In this document: positions 51,856 to 60,677 of the stretch, one piece after another | How the letters are laid out: each line of letters begins with the position of its first letter | Position numbering within the stretch: position 1 is the stretch's first letter | Assembly: GCA_003116975.1 (NCBI GenBank) | Contig: BGKB01000092.1 | Span: 186,001 to 250,000 of the forward strand | Direction of reading: 5' to 3' | Source of the DNA: Aurantiochytrium sp. KH105 | Lineage: Eukaryota > Sar > Bigyra > Thraustochytrida > Thraustochytriidae | DNA: 64,000 bases | Translations under genes and position numbers: made by a program | Notes under the pieces: generated by a model | What the model was told of the DNA's origin: nothing | Databases searched by the model: none | The model's input: only the letters and a program-made list of their open reading frames with translations

Positions 51856-52389
51856 TCAGCCCGTGACGCTCGGGCACGACCTGGAAGCGGCGGCTTCGGA
51901 CTCGGAGCCGTCGCTGCCCTCGACTTGATCATTTCCACTTATGTAGCGGACCACGCCATACTCCAGCAGGTTGCATGCCGCCCCCGAGGCGCGGGGTGGG
52001 ACGATGCGGACCACGTCCTTCGCCTTGACGCCGTGCGTCTCGAGGATGGCCAGAACGGCATCGTCTGTGAGCGCACGAGCGAGATCTCGCTGACCTCTGG
52101 CATGCAGTGACTTGTAGAGCAAGAGACGGAGGCGTCCTACGCCCTTGGGTGCGGTGGCGGGCCGTCGGCGGCGCTGGCACGATCGACAGAGCCGCCACCG
52201 CTTTCGAATGGCCGACGGCGTGAAGTCGGCGGAGTACGCAGCGCACTGTCTACAATAATACCTGCCTCCTGTGGCCTCGAAGGGCGGAGCAGCTTCTTTC
52301 GGCCGGAGCATGCAATCGCGCATGATGCTTGCCTTACAAGGAGACGTTGATTCTTTCCGAGTACGACGTTTGCATTTCCACTTATGCAT
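51856..52389 (-). CDS. Zinc-ribbon protein upstream of the YN-VLYF family
   Basis: 177 residues starting MHKWKCKRRTRKES. A basic N-terminus is followed by YYCRQCAAYSADFTPSAIRK and LCRSCQRRRRP, a C-x2-C...C-x2-C arrangement typical of a zinc ribbon; similar CxxC-F-CxxC modules accompany HNH-type nucleases and other nucleic-acid binders, but no HNH residues are seen. The C-terminal half has LARALTDDAVLAILETHGV and ends in an acidic Ser/Asp/Glu tail. The product is probably nucleic-acid binding. It is co-oriented with, and just upstream of, protein C. Confidence 0.6.
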   Translation of the reverse strand: MHKWKCKRRTRKESTSPCKASIMRDCMLRPKEAAPPFEATGGRYYCRQCAAYSADFTPSAIRKRWRLCRSCQRRRRPATAPKGVGRLRLLLYKSLHARGQRDLARALTDDAVLAILETHGVKAKDVVRIVPPRASGAACNLLEYGVVRYISGNDQVEGSDGSESEAAASRSCPSVTG

Positions 52390-54035
52390 GCCTGCGTTGT
52401 CTGGTACGTGGAGCCCGAGGCCGCTTTACCGCGCCAGCCAGCAAGCCAGGTTACTCGGTCTCAGATCGCGTTTAAAGGGCCGCGTGGACCAAATTTCTCC
52501 TGGGCCCCAACAGAACAGAACGGGCCCAGTACACACCAGAGAACGGAGCGGGAATGGGCCAGCACGCGAGAATCCAGGGTCCGTGCGCATAATGTACCTT
52601 TTTTTTGCAGCAATGCTGCAGAGCGGGAAGCAACTGCAAATGCAATGACACCTACATTTCCCTCAGCTATGAGGAATACAGCAGCGCCTATTCGCCATGA
52701 CAGTACCATCGGCGTTACAAGAGTTGCTCGGTGCCTTTGACCAAGGAGAGTTCTCTCAAATTTCCCACCCGCCTTCTTTTTACATGTAAGAATGACTGCT
52801 TGGGAAATTTGACCCATTGAGTTGCTGAGGGCTCCGAGGCTGGCCCAATTGCTCCAACGGCGAACAAGAGTTGGAAACAGATGGAAGAGTTAACGTGTTG
52901 AGTTTCATTCTACTAGCTCGGCTCGCTCTCTTTGCCAGAACTCGAGCCAGAACTCGAGCCAATGTGTCAGGTCCGATGCGACCCTTCCTGCGCCAGCCTA
53001 TCGGGCCCGACAGGCTTTGCCCTCAGGTCAGGAAACGCCCGCTTCGAAGGTTCTCTCAAATTTCCCACCCGCCCTCTTTTTACATGTAAGAATCACTGCT
53101 TGGGAAATTTGACGCTTGGGTCGCTGAGAGCCCCGGGGCTCCCAACTGCTCCAACGGCGAACAAGAGGTGGAAACAGATGGAAAGAGTTCATGTTGAGTG
53201 TCATTCTGCTAGCTCGGCTCGCTCTCGTTGCCAGAACTCGAGCCAGAACTCGAGCCAATGCGTCAGGTCCTTCCTGCGCCAGCCCAGCGAGTCAGACAGG
53301 CTTTGCCCTCAGACCAGGAAACGCCCGCTCCGAAGGTCCTCTCAAATTTCCCACCCGCCCTTCTTTTGCATGTAAGAATGGCTGCTTGGGAAATTTGACC
53401 CCGGGTTGCCGAGGGCTCCGAGGCTGGCCCAATTGCTTCGACGGTGAACAAGAGCTGGAAACAGATGGAAAGAGTTCATGCGTTGAGTTTCATTCTACTA
53501 GCTCGGCTCGCTCTCGTTGCCGAAACTCGAGCCAGAACTCGAGCCAATGCGCAAGGTCCGTTGCGACCCTCCTGCGCCAGCCCAGCGGGTCAGACAGGCT
53601 TTCGCTCAGTCCAGGAAACGCCCGCTCCGAAGGTTCTCTCAAATTTCCCACTCGCCCTTCTTTTACATGTAAGAATGACTGCTTGGGAAATTTGACCCCG
53701 GATTGCCGAGGCTGGCCAATTTGCTCCAACGGCGAACAATAGGTGGAAACAGATGGAGAGAGTTCATGTTGAGTGTCATTCTACTAGCTCGGCTCGCTCA
53801 CGTTGCCAGAACTCGAGCCAGAACTCGAGCCAATGCGTCAGGTCCTTCCTGCGCCAGCCCAGCGAGTCAGACAGGCTTTGCCCTCAGTCCAGGAAACGCC
53901 CGCTCCGAAGGTTCTCTCAATTTTCCCACCCGCCCTCTTTTTACATGTAAGAATGACTGCTTGGGAAATTTGACCCCTTGGGTTGCTGAGGGCTCCGAGG
54001 CTGGCCTAATTGCTCCAACATTAATTGGCGACGAC
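52390..54035. other. Repeat region between primase-helicase and zinc-ribbon genes
   Basis: The right two thirds are the five-copy palindrome-bearing array (52756-53973). The left third (52390-52755) has no recognised feature. Frames running through the array are repeats of one another and are not called as genes. Confidence 0.6.
52756..53973. repeat. Five-copy array of ~290-bp repeats, each with a 12-bp inverted repeat
   Basis: TCAAATTTCCCA and TGGGAAATTTGA, perfect reverse complements, flank a ~33-bp spacer containing ACATGTAAGAAT in each copy. Hairpin spans are 52756-52812, 53056-53112, 53342-53398, 53639-53695 and 53917-53973 (the last with one mismatch in the left arm). Spacings are 300, 286, 297 and 278 bp. 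The sequence between hairpins is also conserved and includes a doubled CAGAACTCGAGC element and GAAACGCCCGCT-CGAAGG. The array ends about 60 bp before the stop of the primase-helicase gene. Iterated palindromes next to an origin-binding-type helicase gene suggest a replication origin or protein-binding array. No experimental support is implied. Confidence 0.92.
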
Positions 54036-57000
54036 TCAGTCTCCCGTCTCGTCGCCGAGGCTAGAGTTCACCAGTGTGTCAAAGGTTTCATTCCCAATGA
54101 GAACCTCGGGCCTGTTACGAAGCATGGCAGCGTGCCGCGCCAAGTACGGACCAAATTCCGACGTGCACTGCGTCCCTTTGACGCCTTCCTTGATCTTGTG
54201 GACAGACTCCGCGGCGTCAGGCTCCTTGCCTTCTGGCTTGCTTGGCTCCTCGGACTTGTCAAGCTCTTCCTGTATGACGTCGGGGATGTCCGTCTCGGGG
54301 ACCGCAGTAAACTTCGCTGGCCACTCCAAGTACTGGCCATTGACCTCCTTGAGTTTTATCAACGAGAAGCCTCGTGCGCCCTCCTGGAGGGCAGCAAGCA
54401 TCAGACCAAGCTTGCGTTGATCGAGCTGCGAGGGCATGTTCACGCTCACCCCCTCCACAGTCTTCTTGACCTGGTTGCGCTTTCCCCGCTGAGGTAGGAT
54501 CAGCCCTTTCAAACGAGTGGTCACCAGCTTGCTCAGCAGGCACATCCAAAACCTGAAATGCTTGATTGTGCTCTGTCTTGCAGTGAACAGATGGTCTTCG
54601 GAAACCTGCTTGCGGTGCACGGCGCTGTAGGCAAATGTCATGTCACTCATGTTCACATTTTCTAGCTTTAGCGCAGGGGCATCCTGGGTCATGCACTTTG
54701 GGTGCTGCATGAACTGCCCGTGATCTTTTTTGGTGTAAGCATCGGTCAGAATCAAGAGAGCGCGGATACGCTCGGCTCTGCGCTCGGCCAATACCGACTC
54801 GTCGAAGCCAGATTCCCCCTTCAGCCTGGCAACCATCTCGAGCTCTGTGTCTTGGTACTTCGAGAGGCCGAGGTAGAAAAAGATGAGGTCGGCCGCAGCG
54901 TATGAGTTGAAGTCATCCAAGTGACGCCCCCATAGCTTAATCTTTCGAGATGTCTCGTCACTGCTGCGCGTGCCGTACCATAGCGTCCGAATGAACCTCA
55001 GTTCCGGGCGCAAGTGACTCAGAAAAGCGATCTGGACTGGTCGCAAGCTGGGATCCCCCGGGCCTCCGCGAACCTGGTGCCCGAGGAGGGCCAGCAACGC
55101 ACTGTGCTGCTTTGCAACATGTATACGCTCTTCCGTCCAGGTCCCGGCCTCAGATTGAGGGGCCCCTGGCAATGTGATCCAATAATCCGTTGTAGGCTTG
55201 GGATTTAGATCTAGGGGCAAAGGCCGTACAGAGGCCGCGAGAAGCGCCCACTCGCGCGACCGTCGTAGTCTCCGCTGCTTACGGTCCGACGAGGACGACA
55301 TGAATATAGCCTGGGGATCAGGCACACAGGCGGAATTGCCTGGATTGTTGCGGCGCACGCGCTCAAACTCTCCGAGCCCAAATTCGTGCGACGTTTGACA
55401 TTCTCTCATGAAGTGCGCACTCATTTCCAGGTATGTATCATCGTTGGGAGGGCTCACGGTCGTAATATAGGTACTCGCTGCAGCAATTACGCGACGGGCT
55501 TCGTCCTCGGCGCTATAAGACGGCTCCTCAGTGCTCGACTTGCGCGAAGACGCGCTCTCACGGACGCCCACCAAGCAGTGACGGAACTTGCGGACACGGT
55601 TCACCATCTGCGAAACATCTCTCGCAGGGCACGGCGACGAGGACGAGAGGATTGCAATGCATGCATCGAAGTGCTTGTCGTGATCGTAGCTTACACCCAC
55701 CGTCATGCTCGGCGAGCATGCGAACAGACGCACAGGGTACTTCCTACGGGGTTGGCCTGAGTTTCCACCGATACCGCGACGTCTAAACTCACGCGTCTCG
55801 CTATCAAAGATGTACTCCTTATCGTACGCCACACGGCGCTCTGCGATGTTGAGGTCTACAAAGGCCTGCTTCCTGTCTGCGGAGCTAGTTGTCGCAATGT
55901 CGCCAGTGATGAAGAAGATCCCGTTCAAAATCTGACAAATTTTCTGCTCGAACTGGTCCCCGAAACGCTTTTGCACGGAGGGCTTGTTCGCTTCTTTAAT
56001 CAGGTGCTCCTCGACAGCCATCAGAGACTGGAGTGAGTTACTGCACATCCACAGATTCGCCCTGCTCGATGGCGTCAAGAGCGCCATTGCTACGGCTCCT
56101 CTTGCCTCCTCTTCGGAAACGTAGTCATTGTGAATACCCTGTGAGGGCTTCAGCACCCGAAGGTGCACCACCTCCACACGTAAATTGCTCCTGGTGCCCG
56201 CCTTGAACAATTTCGTGTAAATTGACGCAATATCTTTGGTCATGTCTGCGCAAAGCACGACAAGCCGCTTCGCCTCGGCCCAGCGCATCTTCGCGAGGTC
56301 CAAGACAAGGCTTTTCGCATCGATGTTGTCCGACAGGAATTGCTTGAGATGCGCCGTGCCCTCGTCCACGATGATCATGTCCCACGGCTCCGACGAGGTG
56401 AGATGGATACTAGAATCAACTTGCATGATGAGCCTGGGTACCTTCCTCAGTTCGTGCTTCTCCGTGACGTCGGAATAGAGCTTGAAGAAGCAACCTCCTC
56501 GACGAAGACGCTCTTGGATTGACATTCCGAGGGACCTTCGCGACACCTCAATCAGAATGCGAGCATCCGGTTTTATTTCGATCAACCCCCTCACAAGCTC
56601 CAGCAAGTTCGTTTGCGTCTTGCCAACGCCCATGTTCGACCAGTCGAACAAGATCGAGCGCTGCGAGTCATCGAGCAGCTGCGCATGCACGCGTTGCGCG
56701 AGCTCCTTTGGAGTGTACTCTCCTAGACCCACTTGAGTTGAGTATCGCTTTGCTCCGTCGGGGATCTCGTTCTCAAAGTCGTCTTGGGCCTTGGCACAAT
56801 CCACTGAAAGGTCCATGAAGCAAGCCGTACGCCGAATAAATTGGCGCTTGCGGCATCTCACGCACTCGATGCTGATATCCTCGTCGACACACATCAGGAG
56901 CATCGCATGCCTGGGCCCTTTCTCAGTGAACAGACAAGCGCGGCCGCTGGCGCTCTTCTCGCGGACGCCAACGCTCCAAGACTTACCCAGAGCCTTGGGG

Positions 57001-58259
57001 GCGTGCGCCTCGTTAGCGAGCTCAAAACCGAGGCAGTCCGCTACATAGTCGGGCGAGATCTTGGCATTTTCGGTGCTTGCATGCGCATTCGACAATTCCT
57101 TCAGCTTTTGCACCGCATTTTCCCCCTCACAGAAACAATTGCACCCGTAGCAGTACACGCCGCACAGCGACTTGTCAGAGACTCTGAATTTCACGTGCAT
57201 CGTGTTCGAATTGTGCTCTTTCCCAAAGGGGCACATGATTTTGCGCCCGGCGGACAAAACGCGGACCTGATGTAGGTTTCCGTCCCCCTCTTCAAACTTG
57301 ATATCTCCTGGGAGCCTGCAAGGAAAGAGATCTCGGGTTTTACTCTCCAGCTCGCGCACGACGCCAGAAGGGCACGGCGTTGTCGGAGCCCGACGCTGTC
57401 GCTTAGGGTCCGGGCTGGTTGTTGGTCGTAAATGGCGCTTCTTTCTCTTTGTTGGAGTCGAGTTGACCGGCGAGCAAGAGAGCACGATCTCGGGTTCTCC
57501 TGCCGCCGGGCGACTCACGAGGGAATCTTCAAAGCGGGCTCGGTTGAAGCCTTCGAGTGTACTACCGTCCGGGTTTAGCCATCGGAGGGGAAATCGTGCT
57601 GCGCTCCGTTTACTAGAGTGCATCAGGCGGAAGCACCTGTTCTTGGTGTACACCTTGGTATCGATCATACTCCTCTCGCGGGTCCAGTCTGACCTTCGCT
57701 CGAGGTGGGCCAGGAATTGGCGCACGATTAAATCCTTTGCCACCGCGGTGTTTGCGACCTTCACGGGGAAAATGACGTGACGCGAGAACTTCTTGGGTCG
57801 GGAGCCCTCTAGGATGACCGGTGCAGCCATCTTGAGGTTTGCTGCTAACTTGCCTTGGAGGAAGTCGCTGACGATTAGCATGAGAGCCTTAAAGTCAGCC
57901 TCTGCCTCCTCCCTGGCAGCTCCTTCCGTCGTCGCACCCGCCAACTCGCGTTCGACGTCGAGATAGACCCGCACCGGAGAGCCCTCGGTGAGAATCTCGT
58001 TGTGATAGAGAGGCTTTCCAGATCGCACCGCGCCCGCGACGTAGTTGACGTAAGAAGGCCACGAGAATTGCGCGTAACGCTTGGCACCGGGTCTCGCTTT
58101 GATGTCGAGGTCTTCCGCAATGTAAATGCCGTCATCCAGGGTGGGAGCGGCAAACATGTCTTTCTGTTTCGAGTGCCAACGTGGCTCCTCTTGCGGTCTT
58201 TCACGAGAGGGGTGCGTGCAAGCTTGTTGCTGCATTCTGATGTCAGAGGTGCGCGGCAA
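54036..58259 (-). CDS. AEP primase fused to origin-binding (OBP-like) helicase
   Basis: 1407 residues. The N-terminal part is an archaeo-eukaryotic primase domain: VRVYLDVE supplies the metal-binding D101 and E103, FSRHVIF the S-x-H motif (H161), and SMIDTKVYTKNRCFRLMHSS the third acidic motif (D200) with the basic nucleotide-binding segment typical of the herpes/NCLDV/PrimPol branch. A zinc module follows (C343, H349, C370, C373), as in UL52-type primases. After a linker comes a superfamily 2 helicase of the herpes origin-binding type: Walker A SNMGVGKTQ (541-549), Walker B MIIVDEGTAH (D632, E633), and a late VSQMVNRVRKFRH resembling motif VI (QMxxRVR). The C-terminal ~500 residues are not assigned. 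Predicted activity: priming and unwinding at a replication origin. The start at 58259 is the first ATG; one at about 58157 is an alternative. The gene stays open over 4.2 kb, so it is probably maintained. Confidence 0.85.
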   Translation of the reverse strand: MPRTSDIRMQQQACTHPSRERPQEEPRWHSKQKDMFAAPTLDDGIYIAEDLDIKARPGAKRYAQFSWPSYVNYVAGAVRSGKPLYHNEILTEGSPVRVYLDVERELAGATTEGAAREEAEADFKALMLIVSDFLQGKLAANLKMAAPVILEGSRPKKFSRHVIFPVKVANTAVAKDLIVRQFLAHLERRSDWTRERSMIDTKVYTKNRCFRLMHSSKRSAARFPLRWLNPDGSTLEGFNRARFEDSLVSRPAAGEPEIVLSCSPVNSTPTKRKKRHLRPTTSPDPKRQRRAPTTPCPSGVVRELESKTRDLFPCRLPGDIKFEEGDGNLHQVRVLSAGRKIMCPFGKEHNSNTMHVKFRVSDKSLCGVYCYGCNCFCEGENAVQKLKELSNAHASTENAKISPDYVADCLGFELANEAHAPKALGKSWSVGVREKSASGRACLFTEKGPRHAMLLMCVDEDISIECVRCRKRQFIRRTACFMDLSVDCAKAQDDFENEIPDGAKRYSTQVGLGEYTPKELAQRVHAQLLDDSQRSILFDWSNMGVGKTQTNLLELVRGLIEIKPDARILIEVSRRSLGMSIQERLRRGGCFFKLYSDVTEKHELRKVPRLIMQVDSSIHLTSSEPWDMIIVDEGTAHLKQFLSDNIDAKSLVLDLAKMRWAEAKRLVVLCADMTKDIASIYTKLFKAGTRSNLRVEVVHLRVLKPSQGIHNDYVSEEEARGAVAMALLTPSSRANLWMCSNSLQSLMAVEEHLIKEANKPSVQKRFGDQFEQKICQILNGIFFITGDIATTSSADRKQAFVDLNIAERRVAYDKEYIFDSETREFRRRGIGGNSGQPRRKYPVRLFACSPSMTVGVSYDHDKHFDACIAILSSSSPCPARDVSQMVNRVRKFRHCLVGVRESASSRKSSTEEPSYSAEDEARRVIAAASTYITTVSPPNDDTYLEMSAHFMRECQTSHEFGLGEFERVRRNNPGNSACVPDPQAIFMSSSSDRKQRRLRRSREWALLAASVRPLPLDLNPKPTTDYWITLPGAPQSEAGTWTEERIHVAKQHSALLALLGHQVRGGPGDPSLRPVQIAFLSHLRPELRFIRTLWYGTRSSDETSRKIKLWGRHLDDFNSYAAADLIFFYLGLSKYQDTELEMVARLKGESGFDESVLAERRAERIRALLILTDAYTKKDHGQFMQHPKCMTQDAPALKLENVNMSDMTFAYSAVHRKQVSEDHLFTARQSTIKHFRFWMCLLSKLVTTRLKGLILPQRGKRNQVKKTVEGVSVNMPSQLDQRKLGLMLAALQEGARGFSLIKLKEVNGQYLEWPAKFTAVPETDIPDVIQEELDKSEEPSKPEGKEPDAAESVHKIKEGVKGTQCTSEFGPYLARHAAMLRNRPEVLIGNETFDTLVNSSLGDETGD

Positions 58260-58622
58260 GCGCGTGCTGTCGCGTTGTGCGCGTTGCGCGTTTGCGGTCC
58301 GTTTTGCTCGAGTGGGTTTGCGTACGTCAGCACCGTGGTCGTGGTCGGGGTCTCCTTCAGCATTGGAAATGGGACTTTTCTATATATAGGAGGTGACCGG
58401 GATGCCACGGGGGGCGATTTTGGGTTGCGCAGTTGGTGGTTAGCTTGGGACGAAATTTCTCGTGCCAGATTGGCGCACGGGTCACGAGCGACGAGCACCT
58501 GTTCGCGTGAGCCACATCTTGTCGGGTTCGCGGCGCACGACGTGTGCAGTGGCTTCTCTTCGCCGCGCGGCCTGTGCGTGTTCGCGCGATGTGCGGCTGA
58601 CAGACCGCAAACATCAGCAGCC
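58260..58622. promoter_or_regulatory. Divergent promoter region with TATATATA
   Basis: 363 bp separate the primase-helicase (minus) and the first zinc-finger gene (plus). TATATATA at 58381-58388 is self-complementary and could position transcription in either direction: about 120 bp from the primase ATG, about 235 bp from the zinc-finger ATG. Other frames here are shadows. Confidence 0.45.
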
Positions 58623-59216
58623 ATGGCGCGCCCGGCACCCACGCATCGGTCGCCATCGCAATACTGCAAGGCTGACGGCTGTACGCGCTACCCTCAACGC
58701 AAGGGCCTCTGCCGCACGCATGGGTGCCCACGGCGACCGCTCTGCCGCATCGAGGGCTGCGGCTCCGAGTCACAGTCGGCCAAGAAGGGCCTTTGCCAGC
58801 GCCACGACCCGAACCGCATCACTTGCAAGGTGGAGGGCTGCTCACGCATGAAGCAGCGTCGTGGCTTCTGCCACCGGCACCTTGGCACACGGCACGAGTG
58901 CCAAGCCGACGGCTGCATTCAATTCGTCGATAGCAGCGGCCAGTGCCCGAAGCATGGCCGCTTCCGCTCGCCCATCTGCCGGACCTGCGGCATTCGCCAG
59001 GCTGTCAAGGACCACACGTGCAATCGCTGCCGCGCCGGCCTCAGCGAGGACGTGCTGGCACCCAACGTCGCCAACGAGCGCATCCTCTCGGACCACTTGC
59101 TCACTGCGCTCGCGCGAGCCCCTGCGCCCCGCCGCGACGAGCTCGCGTCCACCGCGCCAGCCTCGCTCGAGAACGCCCCGTGGCAGCTGCTCAAGCGCCG
59201 CGATGGCGCCATCTAA
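58623..59216 (+). CDS. WRKY19-type Cys-His zinc-finger repeat protein 1
   Basis: 197 residues from the ATG at 58623 (MARPAPTHRSPSQYC). Four tandem fingers of the form C-x4-C-x(8-11)-C-x2-H are visible: CKADGC..GLCRTH, CRIEGC..GLCQRH, CKVEGC..GFCHRH and CQADGC..GQCPKH. A terminal CRTCG..CNRC ribbon follows. This is the WRKY19-like finger found in repeats in stramenopile and plant proteins, presumed nucleic-acid or protein binding. The C-terminal ~70 residues are Ala-rich and helical. The frame is open far upstream, but that part lacks fingers; the ATG chosen is just before the first. It is divergent from the primase-helicase and 89 bp from its paralogue downstream. Confidence 0.8.
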   Translation: MARPAPTHRSPSQYCKADGCTRYPQRKGLCRTHGCPRRPLCRIEGCGSESQSAKKGLCQRHDPNRITCKVEGCSRMKQRRGFCHRHLGTRHECQADGCIQFVDSSGQCPKHGRFRSPICRTCGIRQAVKDHTCNRCRAGLSEDVLAPNVANERILSDHLLTALARAPAPRRDELASTAPASLENAPWQLLKRRDGAI

Positions 59217-59305
59217 ATCCCCGTACGCGTAATGAAAGAGATCTTGCATCTTTAGGCGATTGTTCCGCTTGCCGATCACGCATTGCAGGCAGACCTGCAG
59301 TGACG

Positions 59306-60211
59306 ATGGCGACCGAGGCCGCGCGATGCTCCTTCCCGGGCTGCTCGAACCAGGACAAGCGTCACTTTGGTCGCTGCGCCCGGCACAGGCTCGAGGCCTT
59401 CCAGTGCGAGGTGGATGACTGCGTCGGGCTTCGCATTCTGGGCGGCACGCGCTGCGTCGTCCATCGCGTCGTCAACACCTGCGCAATTTGCGGCTCCAAG
59501 GACCTCGTTCGTTTCGCACGCTGCACCGACCACCACGCTGTGCCTGACTACTGCGTCTCATGTGGCCACCGGCGCCAGAACCATGAGGGATTGTGCAGCA
59601 CCTGTGCTGATACGCCTGCTCTGGTGGCGCGCGTGAGACAGAGCTTGCTCCCGCCCCCGCCTCCAGCCCCGCCCGTCTCCGTTGACGAGGCGGCACTGCG
59701 CTTCTTTGGCTCTGATGCTGTCATTGCAACCAAGAAACGCAAGGCGCCGCCCTGCAAGACGAGTGGCTGCCCCAAGAAGGCCAACTACCGAGGCTTTTGC
59801 CGCCAGCACGGAGCACGTTGCGCCCGAGACGGATGCGAGTCTCCGGTCGACACGGGCGGCTTCTGCTTCAAGCACCGAGCTCGCAAACCGCAGTGCCGTG
59901 TGGCAGGCTGCACGAACTTTCCCAAGGGACGAGGCAAGGTATGCATTCGCCACGGCGCCGTCATGGCTGCATGCTCTGTACCTGGCTGCACGAACAAAGG
60001 CGCCTACCGAGGCCACCGTTGCCGCAAGCACTCGTTCACCACGGGGGCTTGCGAGCGCTGCCACATTCACCAGTACGAGCGGGGCGGCCTCTGCAAGCAG
60101 TGCCGGCTGGCCCCTGCCCCTTTCGACGCCGCCACTGACGCGCCCGTGAGCGCTGCGTCGCTTGCCGCGCCCGAGCGCCTCCCCGCCACGAGCAGCCGCG
60201 CAGCCTCCTGA
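59306..60211 (+). CDS. WRKY19-type Cys-His zinc-finger repeat protein 2
   Basis: 301 residues from the ATG at 59306 (MATEAARCSFPGC). Two C-x4-C...C-x2-H fingers (CSFPGC..RCARH, CEVDDC..RCVVH) are followed by two CxxC modules (CAICG..CTDHH, CVSCG..CSTC), then a linker with a proline run (PPPPPAPP) and a basic patch (KKRKAP). Four more fingers (CKTSGC..GFCRQH, CARDGC..GFCFKH, CRVAGC..KVCIRH, CSVPGC..HRCRKH) and a final CERC..CKQC follow. It looks like an internally duplicated version of protein 1. The basic patch suggests nuclear location. Whether it acts on the adjacent element is unknown. Confidence 0.8.
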   Translation: MATEAARCSFPGCSNQDKRHFGRCARHRLEAFQCEVDDCVGLRILGGTRCVVHRVVNTCAICGSKDLVRFARCTDHHAVPDYCVSCGHRRQNHEGLCSTCADTPALVARVRQSLLPPPPPAPPVSVDEAALRFFGSDAVIATKKRKAPPCKTSGCPKKANYRGFCRQHGARCARDGCESPVDTGGFCFKHRARKPQCRVAGCTNFPKGRGKVCIRHGAVMAACSVPGCTNKGAYRGHRCRKHSFTTGACERCHIHQYERGGLCKQCRLAPAPFDAATDAPVSAASLAAPERLPATSSRAAS

Positions 60212-60677
60212 CAAGGTAGCGCGCGTGCGCATCCTGGCTGCACATCGCGCACTCTCAAGTTTCGCCCTGACCGCCCCGCTGGTCGCGATAGCGGCTGCCG
60301 CCGGGCCGCGCGTGCGAGGTGACACACATGTGCTGTGCCACGCGCCGCGCGCCGCGTCTCTGCTGCCGGCTGACCAGCTGCCGCGACGAAGGCGACGAGC
60401 TTGGCTGCAGCGGTTTTGCACCCAGTTTAGTTGGGCCAGAAGAGTCGTTAGACAACATCCAACTCCCTGAAATGGACCTCTTTTTTTCCCGCCTACTTAC
60501 ATTTAGTAAAACAAATAAAGTGGTCACTGCTCTTGCCATTATACTTCTTTACTTTTAACGGTCGCCCAACTTTTCCGAACTCTGGGCCGGTTGGCTCGGG
60601 TCTGGCCAATCAGGTTAACAGACTGTTGCCGGGTCTTGTGGCGTGGTTCGAAAAAAAAGCGGACTCGTTCTTGCATG
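60212..60677. other. Convergent 3' intergenic region
   Basis: 466 bp between the convergent zinc-finger protein 2 and the nuclease-like gene. AATAAA at about 60514 is a candidate plus-strand polyadenylation signal. No other feature is recognised. Confidence 0.5.

Noticed and set aside
52756-53973. Regular repeats considered as a CRISPR array
   Set aside because: Units are ~290 bp with conserved intervening DNA, in a eukaryotic context, with no short unique spacers or cas genes.
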